Source of the DNA: Alkalibacter mobilis | GTDB taxonomy: Bacteria; Bacillota; Clostridia; Eubacteriales; Alkalibacteraceae | Reading direction: 5' to 3' | DNA: 32,127 nucleotides | NCBI RefSeq assembly: GCF_015594845.1 | Contig: NZ_JADNRK010000024.1 | Span: 1-32,127, forward strand | Shown: positions 1 to 9,552 of the stretch, piece after piece | Layout of the letters: every line of letters starts with the position of its first letter | Numbering within the stretch: the first letter of the stretch is position 1 | Program-made: the position numbers and the translations under genes | The notes under the pieces: model-generated | What the model saw: only the letters and a program-made list of their open reading frames with translations | What the model was told of the DNA's origin: nothing | Database searches by the model: none

Positions 1-127
1 CTAACTCATAACTTCAACTTTGCCTTGATTTTTTCTTTCAAATCTCAAGGTCTATTTGTCATGCACTTTTTTATTGATTCTGTCGAAGTTTCTTATTATT
101 TATCGATTGACATATTACCAGATTGCT
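1..127. repeat. Left copy of a 127-bp terminal inverted repeat
   Basis: The first 127 bases are the exact reverse complement of the last 127 bases (32001-32127), and the match stops sharply at position 128. The repeat contains the last ten codons and stop of atpQ plus 95 bases with stops in all three minus-strand frames. A length of exactly 127 is a common de Bruijn k-mer size, so this is best read as both contig ends entering the same unresolved sequence in opposite orientations. A real long inverted repeat around the segment is the alternative. Confidence 0.95.
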
Positions 128-424
128 CTTTGTCACTTTTTTCCTTTATCCAATGCCACGCATTAAAGCATCCGATTATAAGTCCTAAAAATAGAAATGT
201 CAGAGTCCAGGAAAATCCCACTTGAAATCTTTTATCCAGAAAATTTCCCAGCGCTACGCCAATTAAGGTTGGAATGGCAACTGACCATCCGATTATTCCA
301 AAAACTCCCATACCGAAAAGGATTTCCTTCCCTTCATTCTTTGATTTGATCTTTTTGTTTACTTCGGATGATATTTTTTTTGCAAGATCCTCTTCCGGGG
401 TAGGTTTTTTTTCATCCAAGCTCA

Positions 425-425
<1 letters not shown>
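96..425 (-). CDS. atpQ: N-ATPase operon subunit AtpQ (AtpI/AtpZ-like small membrane protein)
   Basis: This 109-aa protein has a charged N-terminus (about residues 1-40) and two membrane segments (about 43-62 and 72-92). It carries small-residue membrane motifs (GVALGNFLDKRF, then GLIIGCFNAWHWI) of the kind found in the ATPase gene-1/AtpQ family. In N-type ATPases AtpQ and AtpR are small membrane proteins linked to c-ring assembly or cation supply; that role is family knowledge. The ATG at 425 overlaps the atpC stop by one base (TGATG), so translation is coupled; a GTG at 428 is possible. The order beta-epsilon-AtpQ is diagnostic of the N-ATPase operon. The stop and last codons lie in the terminal repeat, and no atpR follows in the remaining 95 bases, although atpR is normally the next gene. 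Confidence 0.85.
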
Positions 426-2174
<1,749 letters not shown>

Positions 2175-2231
2175 TCACATCCTGTCGATGATTTACTTAT
2201 AAACTACCCAATAGGATGTCCCGGTAACCTG

Positions 2232-2259
2232 ATTTTATAAATTTAGATAAACTTTTGAA
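2232..2259 (-). promoter_or_regulatory. Tentative promoter for the atpDCQ operon
   Basis: On the minus strand TTCAAA is followed after 16 bases by TAAAAT, about 65 bases upstream of the atpD start and just beyond the nadC terminator. Both boxes are imperfect and the region is AT-rich, so this is weak evidence. Confidence 0.3.
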
Positions 2260-2261
2260 AA

Positions 2262-2292
2262 TAAATAAAAAAAGTCCCTCACACGAGAGACT
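2262..2292 (-). terminator. Rho-independent terminator of the nadABC operon
   Basis: The minus-strand transcript forms AGTCTCTC-GUGU-GAGGGACU (8-bp stem, one G-U pair, 4-base loop; 2273-2292) followed directly by seven U residues. It sits 14 bases after the nadC stop and separates nad from atp transcription. Confidence 0.88.
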
Positions 2293-2305
2293 ATGCCATT
2301 CAACA

Positions 2306-3139
2306 TTATTGAAAGAACTTTAAACTAACATCCAAGACATCACTGTTGTATATAATACTGCCCATGGATACATAATCCACACCAGTTTCAGCAATTTGAA
2401 CCACATTTTCTGTGGTAATATTTCCAGAAGCTTCTACAAGAGCTTTTCCATCAATAATCCTGACCGCTTCCTTCATGATTTCAATGGACATGTTGTCGAG
2501 CATTATTATATCGGCTTTGACTGACAGAGCTTCCTCAACCATCTGGATATTCTCAGTTTCGACTTCAATTTTATGGACAAATGAAGCATTTTTTCTTGCC
2601 ATTTCCACCGCTTTCGATATTCCCCCTGCTGCCAATATGTGATTGTCCTTAATAAGTATTCCATCTGACAAACAATGTCTATGATTGGTTCCTCCACCGC
2701 TTAAAACAGCAGCTTTTTCGAAAATTCTAAAATTGGGAGTGGTTTTTCTGGTATCCAGAATCTTGCACTTGGTGTGCGATACCATTCTTACTACCTTGTT
2801 CGTTTCAGTGGCTATGCCGCTCATGCGCTGAAGTATGTTCAAGGCAATCCTTTCCCCGGAAAGGATGTTTCTAGTATTTCCTTTTAAAATCCCTGTCAAC
2901 TCACCGGGCTTCAGCTCGTCCCCATCTTTTTTAAAAAATTCGATCTCCACATCCCCCAAAATTTTGAAAACCCTCTCAAAAGGCATAGTACCACTCAATA
3001 TGCCGGCGGACTTGCTTATGAGTTTTGCAGAAGATGCATGGTTCTCACCTATTATGGATTCTGTGGTTATATCCCCATAGGGCATGTCTTCCTTTATTGC
3101 ACTGCGCAACAGATCATCTATCTCATTTAAATTCATCAT
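2306..3139 (-). CDS. nadC: Nicotinate-nucleotide pyrophosphorylase (quinolinate phosphoribosyltransferase)
   Basis: NadC converts quinolinate and PRPP to nicotinate mononucleotide, CO2 and PPi, the third step of de novo NAD synthesis in the cytoplasm. The protein is about 277 aa, normal for the family. Signatures include NILQRMSGIAT, the active-site stretch DTRKTTPNFR, SGGGTNHRHCLSDG, then LIKDNH, EVETEN, IMLDNMS and SGNI...GVDYVSMGSI near the C-terminus, which are the substrate-binding loops of the TIM-like barrel. I chose the ATG at 3139, which overlaps the end of nadB by 17 bases; an upstream in-frame start at 3172 would add 11 basic residues with no family match. It is the last gene of nadABC and is followed by a clear terminator. 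Confidence 0.95.
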   Translation of the reverse strand: MMNLNEIDDLLRSAIKEDMPYGDITTESIIGENHASSAKLISKSAGILSGTMPFERVFKILGDVEIEFFKKDGDELKPGELTGILKGNTRNILSGERIALNILQRMSGIATETNKVVRMVSHTKCKILDTRKTTPNFRIFEKAAVLSGGGTNHRHCLSDGILIKDNHILAAGGISKAVEMARKNASFVHKIEVETENIQMVEEALSVKADIIMLDNMSIEIMKEAVRIIDGKALVEASGNITTENVVQIAETGVDYVSMGSIIYNSDVLDVSLKFFQ

Positions 3140-4406
3140 TATACCTGTCCGTCCTTTTCTTGATTTCTTCAATTAATATCTCCCCCGGGTCGAAACCTTC
3201 GTCAAAATACTTTTCTACAGAATATTTTTTCCCAGGTCTTTTTATATGATCCGCCCTGTAATTAATATCCTTCGCACCTCTAGCGGAAAAGACCAAACCC
3301 TCCAGCAATGAATTGCTTGCAAGTCGGTTTTTCCCATGGACACCGGTACATGAAGTCTCCCCTGCGGCATAAAGGTTTTTCAGACTGGTTCTACTGTACG
3401 TATCAACTTTTATACCTCCCATGATGTAGTGTTGAGCCGGAAATACCGGTATGGGTGATTTGGTTATATCTATACCGTTTTCCATGCATTGAGAATATAT
3501 GGTTGGAAATCTATTGATTATAAAATCCTTATTTTTAAATGAAATATCAAGCAAAACATATTCACTCTCGGAAGCTTCCCGCTTTATAGCTTCACAGACG
3601 ATGTCTCGCGGGGCAAGTTCGTCTACAAAACGCTCTCCCTTGAGATTGTACAGCAGTGCACCCTCTCCTCTAAGTGCCTCGGTTATGAGTATCTTTCTTT
3701 TGTTGATGTTTTTGTCATATAGAACCGTTGGGTGAAACTGTATGTATTTTAAATCTTTAACAGCAACGTTGTTTTTGATGGCTATTCCTATCCCGTCACC
3801 GCTTAATATCCTCCGGTTTGTAGAACTTTTAAAAAGTCCCCCTACTCCGCCTGTTGCCATGACCACGATTTTTGAATTTATTGCCATCACTTCTTCGTTT
3901 TTCTTTAAAATCACTCCAATGCATGCGCCTCTGTCTATCATAATATCCAAAACCGTAGAATGGTCGCTGATTTCTAAATTCTCAAATTCTCTCAATCCGT
4001 CGATCATGGCTTTTGATATATATTCGCCTGTCTTGTCTTTCACGTGAAGGATCCGGTTTCTGCAATGTCCGCCTTCCCGCGTGAAGTCAAGGTCTCCATT
4101 GCTCCTGTCAAATACAACGCCTATGTCCATAATGGATCTAATGTTTTGAAATGATTCTTCCACCATTATTTTTACGGCTTCTAAATCATTGTGATATTTT
4201 CCTGCCTTCATGGTATCTTCAACATGAAAGGGCACGTCATTGACATCTTTTGCCACTGCAATTCCGCCTTGGGCAAGCGAAGTATTCGTTTCTGACAATT
4301 CATCTTTTGCCACCAACAAAACTCTTAATTTTCTGTCTAAATTCAAACATGTATTCAGCCCTGCTATCCCGCTGCCTACAACAATAACGTCGTAAAATTC
4401 TTCCAT
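3123..4406 (-). CDS. nadB: L-aspartate oxidase, short form
   Basis: NadB is an FAD enzyme oxidising L-aspartate to iminoaspartate, which NadA condenses with dihydroxyacetone phosphate. The 427-aa protein begins with the dinucleotide-binding motif DVIVVGSGIAGLNT (about residues 5-18). It then has NTSLAQGGIAVA, EGGHCRNRI, the substrate-domain HPT region (KYIQFHPTVLY), EALRGEGALLYN and the FAD-closing GVHGKNRLASNSLLEGLVF. The ATG at 4406 has AGGTGAAAG just upstream and lies 5 bases past the nadA stop; the longer frame to 4508 is only overlap with nadA. The chain is about 100 residues shorter than the E. coli enzyme: it ends soon after the FAD domain and lacks most of the C-terminal helical domain. 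I take this to be a natural short form because the reading frame is intact and flows into nadC. Confidence 0.94.
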   Translation of the reverse strand: MEEFYDVIVVGSGIAGLNTCLNLDRKLRVLLVAKDELSETNTSLAQGGIAVAKDVNDVPFHVEDTMKAGKYHNDLEAVKIMVEESFQNIRSIMDIGVVFDRSNGDLDFTREGGHCRNRILHVKDKTGEYISKAMIDGLREFENLEISDHSTVLDIMIDRGACIGVILKKNEEVMAINSKIVVMATGGVGGLFKSSTNRRILSGDGIGIAIKNNVAVKDLKYIQFHPTVLYDKNINKRKILITEALRGEGALLYNLKGERFVDELAPRDIVCEAIKREASESEYVLLDISFKNKDFIINRFPTIYSQCMENGIDITKSPIPVFPAQHYIMGGIKVDTYSRTSLKNLYAAGETSCTGVHGKNRLASNSLLEGLVFSARGAKDINYRADHIKRPGKKYSVEKYFDEGFDPGEILIEEIKKRTDRYNDEFK

Positions 4407-4411
4407 GGCTT

Positions 4412-5323
4412 TCACCTGGAAAACCTGTGCATGTTCATCAATGACTCGTATGCTGCAACCCTTGTATTTTCTTCGATGCCTATCTCGGGTTTCATGATCT
4501 TCAAACACTCATATACATGGGTAAGTTCGATTTTTTTCATATCATGACAGACCATCGATTCTCTCAAGAAATGAAACTGCTTTGAGGGATACTTCAACTT
4601 GAGCTGATATTCGATCCCTACTTCGGTGACCACGATGAAATATTTTGAGTCGGATTTGCCCGCAAAATCTATGATGCCTCCTGTACTTCCGACGTAGTCT
4701 GCAAGATCTCTTACATCTTTATTGCATTCGGGATGAACCAATACCTTGGCCCCCTTGACTTCGTTTTTCAAATCTAAAATTTTATCCGATTCCACCTCAT
4801 CGTGGATCGGGCATGCTCCGTCCCACAAAATAAAATTTTTATTCGGGAGCTTTTCTGAAAGGTAGGACCCCAGATTCTTGTCCGGAAGAAACACTATATC
4901 TTTTTGCGGCATGTTTGAAATAATCATTTCTGCGCTTGATGATGTAACGCATACGTCACTTAGAGCCTTGACTTCCGTTGAAGAGTTTATATAGGTGACG
5001 ACTGCGGCTTCAGGATACTGCTTTACGAATGCTTCCACGTCTTCATGCCTGGCAGTGTCTGCCAATGGGCATCCTGCGTCCATTACTGGAAAAAGTACGG
5101 TTTTTTCAGGCGACAGGATTTTGGCGCTTTCCGCCATAAATTTAACGCCGCAGAAAACAATGGTACTCTGTCTGCAATCTTTTGCCTGTTCACTCAGGAA
5201 ATAGGAATCGCCAACTATGTCAGCGATTTCCTGTATCTCGGGTCGTTGGTAATAATGTGCTAAAATGATTGCATCTCTTTTATTTTTCAACTCAAGTATC
5301 TTTGCTTTTAAATCTTCAATCAT
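4412..5323 (-). CDS. nadA: Quinolinate synthase A (4Fe-4S)
   Basis: NadA condenses iminoaspartate with dihydroxyacetone phosphate to quinolinate using a [4Fe-4S] cluster with one open iron site. The 303-aa protein shows the three expected cluster cysteines: AGCPLAD (C85), GACPIH (C171) and MVCHDMK (C259), spaced about 87 residues apart as in known NadA. LAHYYQ near residue 20, FCGVKFMAE, HPEC and GSTGGII are further family motifs. I start it at the ATG at 5323, which has AAGG close upstream; the longer frame to 5404 would run through the predicted promoter and palindrome. It is first in the nadABC operon, with nadB starting 5 bases after its stop. Confidence 0.95.
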   Translation of the reverse strand: MIEDLKAKILELKNKRDAIILAHYYQRPEIQEIADIVGDSYFLSEQAKDCRQSTIVFCGVKFMAESAKILSPEKTVLFPVMDAGCPLADTARHEDVEAFVKQYPEAAVVTYINSSTEVKALSDVCVTSSSAEMIISNMPQKDIVFLPDKNLGSYLSEKLPNKNFILWDGACPIHDEVESDKILDLKNEVKGAKVLVHPECNKDVRDLADYVGSTGGIIDFAGKSDSKYFIVVTEVGIEYQLKLKYPSKQFHFLRESMVCHDMKKIELTHVYECLKIMKPEIGIEENTRVAAYESLMNMHRFSR

Positions 5324-5350
5324 AATACCTTCACATTCCTTTGATTTTAT

Positions 5351-5368
5351 CAACTGTATATACAGTTG
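5351..5368. promoter_or_regulatory. Perfect 18-bp palindrome, candidate NAD-operon operator
   Basis: CAACTGTATATACAGTTG is a perfect 9+9 palindrome beginning right at the expected +1 of the nadA promoter and ending 27 bases before the ATG. This is the classical position for a repressor site. NAD genes in Firmicutes are often repressed by NiaR or NrtR-type proteins; which protein acts here is not shown by the sequence. Confidence 0.6.
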
Positions 5369-5375
5369 TCTTGTC

Positions 5376-5404
5376 AGTATAGCATTCTTGACCCTTTTGT
5401 TCAA
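5376..5404 (-). promoter_or_regulatory. Sigma-A-type promoter of nadABC
   Basis: On the minus strand TTGAAC (-35), a 17-base spacer and TATACT (-10) place the start of transcription at about 5369, immediately before the palindrome. Confidence 0.75.
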
Positions 5405-5463
5405 TATTTTCCCAGTAAATACTTTCTTTAAGTTCTCAAGTTCATTCTATTGAAATAAAACGA

Positions 5464-5490
5464 CCGGTTCCCATACAAATTGAGAGCCGG
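5464..5490 (-). terminator. Probable terminator after the barnase-barstar-helicase operon
   Basis: The minus transcript can fold CCGGCTCTC / GGGAACCGG with one mismatch and a 9-base loop, followed by a U-rich GUUUUAUUUC stretch. It lies about 50 bases beyond the helicase stop and before the nadA promoter. Confidence 0.6.
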
Positions 5491-5539
5491 ACGCTGAATT
5501 CTTTATCAACTTTTATTTTTAGACTTCATTGACCAAGGA

Positions 5540-7879
5540 TCATATCCCCCAAAATTCTTTCAACACCTTAGTCAATTCGTTTTTATCATCTATGTATTTA
5601 CACCTGTGCCAGTGTTTTGGAAACAACTTCTTGTAATTTCTGTGACCGTACCGCTCATCGATCAACAATACCGCTCCCTTGTCCTCTTCAGATCTAATCA
5701 CGCGGCCTGCCGCCTGCAAAACCTTGTTCATACCCGGATACATGTAAGAATATTCATAACCCTTTCCATTCTTCTCATTGAAATGATCTTTAATGATATT
5801 TTGCTGTACATTAAGTTGCGGAAGACCTACGCTGACTATGACCGTACCAATGAGCCTGTTTCCGACCAGATCTATCCCTTCTGAAAATATGCCCCCTAAA
5901 ACGCAAAATGAAACATGGGTCTCGTCCGGATTTTCCTTGAAACTCTCCAGAAAAATTTCTCTGCCCTCCTCCGACATGTTGGATTCCTGTTCGACAGAGT
6001 TTATATCTGGGAATCTTTCATTAAATTCCAGATAGACATCGTTCATATATTTGTACGAAGGGAAATACACCATGTAATTGCCCTTTTCAGCTGATACGAA
6101 TGTGTTTATCAAGTCGACGATCTCAGTCTTGCTGGCCTGTCTGTCATGATATTTTGTGGATACCCGATCCGCTGCCAACAAACAAAAATTTTTCTGTTCA
6201 AAGGGCGAATCCAAAGAGAGAGTCTTATCTTCTTCATCTCCCCCGAGAATGTTCTTAAAATAATCCAATGGAGACAATGTGGCGGAAAACAAAACGGCAC
6301 TTTTACCTCTTTTGAGAGATTCTCTCAAAAGATTTGAGGGGTCCAGACAAAACAGTTTAATACACACTTGATTTCCGGAAGATTCCACAAATGTCACAAA
6401 ACTATTGTCGTACAACTCAGAAATAGCTGCAAATCCCAAAACATTGAAATACTGCTGCAAAAAATCTCCCTCTTCTCCCAAAGCCTTGTCTTCCTTTAGC
6501 ATTTCCTCGCATACGGATATATATTTGTCTACCAGTTTCAAAAAATCATCTGGTCTGTCTTTGAATATCAGATAACCATCCTTGTCAGCTTTCTTTCTCA
6601 GATCGATAAAATATTTGTTGATCTCTTTAAGGACTTTATCTAGAGATTTGTTCCTGCCTTTGAATTCTTTCTTGATATTGTAAAGATCACTCTTAAGAAG
6701 TTGGGATGAAAACATCTCTCTGGAACGGTCCACAAGATTATGTGCTTCATCGATGAGAAATACGTACTCATCCATCCCGGTTGAAAAAAACCTTCTAAGA
6801 TAAGCCCGGGGGTCGAATACGTAGTTGTAATCGCAAATTATGCAATCGGCCATCAACGATACATCAAGTGAAAATTCAAAAGGACAAACCTTGTGTTTTT
6901 CAGCGTATTCTTCGATAACTTGTCTGGTAAAATCGTCTTCAGAATTTACCAGATCAAAAACCGCTTCGTCCACTCTGTCATAATGACCTTTAGCGTAACT
7001 GCAATAATCGGGCTTACATATGGTCTTTTCGCAAAAGCAGATCTTATCTTTCGCTGTTAGGGTTATTGTCTTGAAATCAAGGCCCTGCGGTTTTAGTTTT
7101 TCCACTGCCTCTTGAGCAACCTGTCTGGTTATAGTTTTTGCAGTGAGATAAAATATCTTTGATATCCTTTCTTCCCCCATTGCCTTGATAGCCGGGAATA
7201 GACACGACATGGTTTTTCCCGTACCAGTAGGAGCCTGGGCATACAGTTTAATACCGTTGATAATTGCCTTATATGCACCAACTGCCAAAGCTCTCTGGCC
7301 TTTCCTGTAGTTTTCAAAAGGAAATTCCAGAGATTTAATGGTTTTATTTCTCCTTTGTTCCCATTGCAGGGAAAAATTTGCCCATCTGGCGTATTTTGAT
7401 ATCAATCCATATATATAATCTCTCAAATCCTGCAAATCGTAATTGTTCAAAAAACTCTTGGTCTCTTTTGATTCGATATTGTAATAGGTCAATTGCACTG
7501 CAATTTGACTTAGGTTGTTTTGAACTGCATAAATATACCCATAACATTTCGCCTGGGCCCAGTGTGCAATTTCGTAATCTTCAGTTACAAGATGAATGGA
7601 AATGGAAGTGGTCTTGATTTCATCGATAGTTACAACACCGTCTTCTTTAAATATCCCGTCCGCCCGGCCTTCCAACTTGTACTCCACTCCCTCAAAATCA
7701 AGCGTCTCAGACAAGCTGACTTCGCTTTGATAATCAGGGTATCTTTCCATGTTTGATTTTTGCAAAATTCTGTGGGCAATAGCTCCTTCCAGCATTCTAT
7801 CCTTGGAAACGTAGCCTCCGTCAATATCACCGCTTCGAAGAATCCTTTCAACCAACTGCCTTATCGGAAGCTTGATCAC
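5540..7879 (-). CDS. XPD/DinG-like DNA helicase with N-terminal PD-(D/E)XK nuclease domain
   Basis: This 779-aa protein combines two modules. Residues about 1-165 look like a RecB/Cas4-type nuclease: GRAD (D74), then TIDEIKTT giving D-x(12)-E-x-K (E87, K89). Residues about 190-779 are a superfamily 2 helicase: YRKGQ Q-motif, Walker A QAPTGTGKT (about 215-223), a cysteine set typical of XPD Fe-S clusters (C281, C283, C288, C293, C332; four would suffice), LIDEAHN (about 376-382), VLFSATLSP and motif VI QAAGRVIRSEEDKG. Known relatives unwind DNA 5'-3' in repair. The nuclease fusion suggests processing of DNA ends, which is inference. Translation starts at a GTG with GAGGTGG upstream. It follows barstar by 32 bases on the same strand and probably shares its transcript. 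Confidence 0.88.
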   Translation of the reverse strand: MIKLPIRQLVERILRSGDIDGGYVSKDRMLEGAIAHRILQKSNMERYPDYQSEVSLSETLDFEGVEYKLEGRADGIFKEDGVVTIDEIKTTSISIHLVTEDYEIAHWAQAKCYGYIYAVQNNLSQIAVQLTYYNIESKETKSFLNNYDLQDLRDYIYGLISKYARWANFSLQWEQRRNKTIKSLEFPFENYRKGQRALAVGAYKAIINGIKLYAQAPTGTGKTMSCLFPAIKAMGEERISKIFYLTAKTITRQVAQEAVEKLKPQGLDFKTITLTAKDKICFCEKTICKPDYCSYAKGHYDRVDEAVFDLVNSEDDFTRQVIEEYAEKHKVCPFEFSLDVSLMADCIICDYNYVFDPRAYLRRFFSTGMDEYVFLIDEAHNLVDRSREMFSSQLLKSDLYNIKKEFKGRNKSLDKVLKEINKYFIDLRKKADKDGYLIFKDRPDDFLKLVDKYISVCEEMLKEDKALGEEGDFLQQYFNVLGFAAISELYDNSFVTFVESSGNQVCIKLFCLDPSNLLRESLKRGKSAVLFSATLSPLDYFKNILGGDEEDKTLSLDSPFEQKNFCLLAADRVSTKYHDRQASKTEIVDLINTFVSAEKGNYMVYFPSYKYMNDVYLEFNERFPDINSVEQESNMSEEGREIFLESFKENPDETHVSFCVLGGIFSEGIDLVGNRLIGTVIVSVGLPQLNVQQNIIKDHFNEKNGKGYEYSYMYPGMNKVLQAAGRVIRSEEDKGAVLLIDERYGHRNYKKLFPKHWHRCKYIDDKNELTKVLKEFWGI

Positions 7880-7911
7880 TTCATCACCACCTCTGTTTTG
7901 TGCCGATCAAA

Positions 7912-8202
7912 TCATATATCCAAATTTTCTTCATTTTCGATTTCAAGTTCCAGAAATCCATTTTCCTCTGCAACCTCTTTAAGAAGCATTATCAGTGCTT
8001 CTCCATATGACCCCATACCGTTTACAATTTTCTCGGTATTTTCCAAAACAATCTTTTGTGGGGTATAATCAGTAACCAGGCAATCCCACAAGGCATCAAG
8101 ATTATCTCCATAATGATCGGGGAGGTTTAATTTTTTCCTTAAATACTTATGAGCCATTTCTTTTTCTGTCATTTTGTTGCCATTTAATCTGATCCTTCTC
8201 AT
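7912..8202 (-). CDS. Barstar-family ribonuclease inhibitor
   Basis: This 96-aa protein is a close match to barstar (YhcU-type length). The inhibitor core LNLPDHYGDNLDALWDCL aligns with the barstar segment that plugs the barnase active site; D36 and D40 correspond to barstar D35 and D39, and W39 is kept. No signal peptide is present, so it acts in the cytoplasm and would neutralise barnase before export. The ATG at 8202 lies 12 bases after the barnase stop and is preceded by AAGGAGAC. The gene order toxin then inhibitor on one transcript is unusual in that Bacillus barstar is encoded apart from barnase. The C-terminus has an acidic extension (ELEIENEENLDI). Confidence 0.93.
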   Translation of the reverse strand: MRRIRLNGNKMTEKEMAHKYLRKKLNLPDHYGDNLDALWDCLVTDYTPQKIVLENTEKIVNGMGSYGEALIMLLKEVAEENGFLELEIENEENLDI

Positions 8203-8214
8203 TTGCGTCTCCTT

Positions 8215-8697
8215 CTAGTATAGTCTTTCAAAACTTTCGTAGTGATCTTCCGTGTAAAATATCAATCCATCGTTTGAATAGACGATCCGCTTTGCTCCTC
8301 TATAGCCACCATTGTAATCTATATCGCATTCAAAGTACTTTCTATCTTTGTCTTTCGGCAACAATCCTTCACGGTTACCAAAATAATCTCCCCCGATGGA
8401 CATTTTATCGGTCACTTCCCAAAGATTTCCCTTAGAATTGTCCCATCCGAGTTTTTGTGCTTCGGACTTGGTTATATAATTGGGAGGAAGATGCCCGAAC
8501 TCATGCAGATAAGCGGCTACTTCATCCTTAGTCGAGTAACTCTCATCCTCGATCACTGATATGACCGTTTCTTGAGTGTTGTCAGTTTGACCGCTTGTGA
8601 TTTCATCAGTTGTTGTTAAACTGCACCCTGTCAATACCGTAAACAGTACAAACAAAACAGCAATAATTCTTAGTCTGCTGATATTTTTGATCATCAT
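8215..8697 (-). CDS. Barnase-family guanyl-specific ribonuclease, predicted lipoprotein
   Basis: This 160-aa extracytoplasmic RNase is strikingly like barnase along residues about 53-160: LPPNYITKSEAQKLGW, KGNLWEVTDKMSIGGDYFGNRE and YTEDHYESF. All catalytic positions are kept: K77, E123, R133, R137 and H152 match barnase K27, E73, R83, R87 and H102. Unlike classical barnase it has a lipobox (VLTGC, C25) after a hydrophobic segment, so it should be anchored by a diacylglycerol-modified cysteine outside the membrane, with a Thr/Asp/Gln-rich linker (about 26-52). A lipoprotein form suggests a role at the cell surface, such as RNA scavenging or contact-dependent or kin-killing activity; this is inference. 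Two adjacent ATGs (8697, 8694) are possible starts. Barstar follows 12 bases downstream. Confidence 0.94.
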   Translation of the reverse strand: MMIKNISRLRIIAVLFVLFTVLTGCSLTTTDEITSGQTDNTQETVISVIEDESYSTKDEVAAYLHEFGHLPPNYITKSEAQKLGWDNSKGNLWEVTDKMSIGGDYFGNREGLLPKDKDRKYFECDIDYNGGYRGAKRIVYSNDGLIFYTEDHYESFERLY

Positions 8698-8733
8698 TTA
8701 AACCACCGTCATTTCCTTCAAATCATATCATCA

Positions 8734-8762
8734 ATTATACCCTACAACCTATAGTGAAACAA
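8734..8762 (-). promoter_or_regulatory. Promoter of the barnase-barstar-helicase operon
   Basis: The minus strand has TTGTTT, 17 bases, TATAAT; transcription would begin about 30 bases before the barnase ATG. Confidence 0.65.
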
Positions 8763-8853
8763 ATAAAAGACAGTCCTTTGAGCGCAAAGCATCCCCAAAA
8801 AAGTGTCTCGATTTGATTTTTTGCCTTTTGAGCCCGGATCATCGATATTTTTG

Positions 8854-8862
8854 TGGTATACT
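8854..8862 (+). promoter_or_regulatory. Extended -10 promoter for the methyltransferase gene
   Basis: TGGTATACT matches an extended -10 (TGn before TATACT) 36 bases ahead of the ATG; no good -35 is seen at normal spacing, as expected for this promoter class. Confidence 0.55.
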
Positions 8863-8898
8863 CTAAACTACTCACGAAAATAGAAAGGAAAGAATACT

Positions 8899-9552
8899 AT
8901 GACAACAGATTGCAAATTATGCGGTTCTCCCACCGTGAAAATCAAACATCACGTATTCAACATATATTATCGTTGTACAAACTGCGAATACATCCGAAAG
9001 GATAAAAGCTTTTTTCTTTCTCCCAAGGAGGAACTCCATATATACGACAATCACAACAACTCTATAGACGATCCCCGATATGTAGAATATTTCTATAAAT
9101 TTTTGAATGATGCCGTATTTGATTTTGCTCCAAAAGGAAAAAAAGGGCTCGATTTCGGAAGCGGTCCTTCACCGGTCCTTGCTCAGATTTTAGAGCGAGA
9201 CCACGATTACCATATGGATATTTACGACTTGTTTTACGCAAAATATAAAGTGTACGAAGGAAAAAAATACGACCTGGTCACTTCAACCGAGGTCGCAGAA
9301 CATATTAAAGATCCTATATCGTATTTCAGATTGCTGAAGAGCCTGCTTAAAGAAGAAGGAATACTGGCCATCATGACCCTTTTCCACAATAATGACGACG
9401 ATCATTTTCTTAACTGGCATTATATAAGGGATAAAAGCCACATATCCTTTTACACATTAAAAACCTTGGAATTTATAGCCGGTGAAGTGGGGCTTGAGAT
9501 AATCCACTCCAACAACGAAAGGTATACTACTTTCATGCTTGATCGATCTTGA
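8899..9552 (+). CDS. SAM-dependent methyltransferase with N-terminal zinc ribbon
   Basis: The 217-aa protein starts with two CxxC pairs (CKLCGSP about residues 5-11 and CTNCEY about 26-31), a small zinc ribbon. A class I Rossmann methyltransferase of the Methyltransf_23 type follows: LDFGSGPSPVL is the SAM-binding motif I (about 84-94) and DLVTSTEVAEHIKDP is the motif IV/post region (about 120-134), followed by a KEEGILAIMT strand. Relatives act on diverse small molecules or cofactors; the substrate is not evident. The ATG has GAAAGGAAAG upstream and its own extended -10 promoter, divergent from the barnase operon. Its TGA stop directly abuts the lipA stop with no bases between. Confidence 0.8.
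   Translation: MTTDCKLCGSPTVKIKHHVFNIYYRCTNCEYIRKDKSFFLSPKEELHIYDNHNNSIDDPRYVEYFYKFLNDAVFDFAPKGKKGLDFGSGPSPVLAQILERDHDYHMDIYDLFYAKYKVYEGKKYDLVTSTEVAEHIKDPISYFRLLKSLLKEEGILAIMTLFHNNDDDHFLNWHYIRDKSHISFYTLKTLEFIAGEVGLEIIHSNNERYTTFMLDRS

Noticed and set aside
1-95. Start of atpR after atpQ
   Set aside because: All three minus-strand frames contain stops within these bases and no AtpR-like membrane start is seen.
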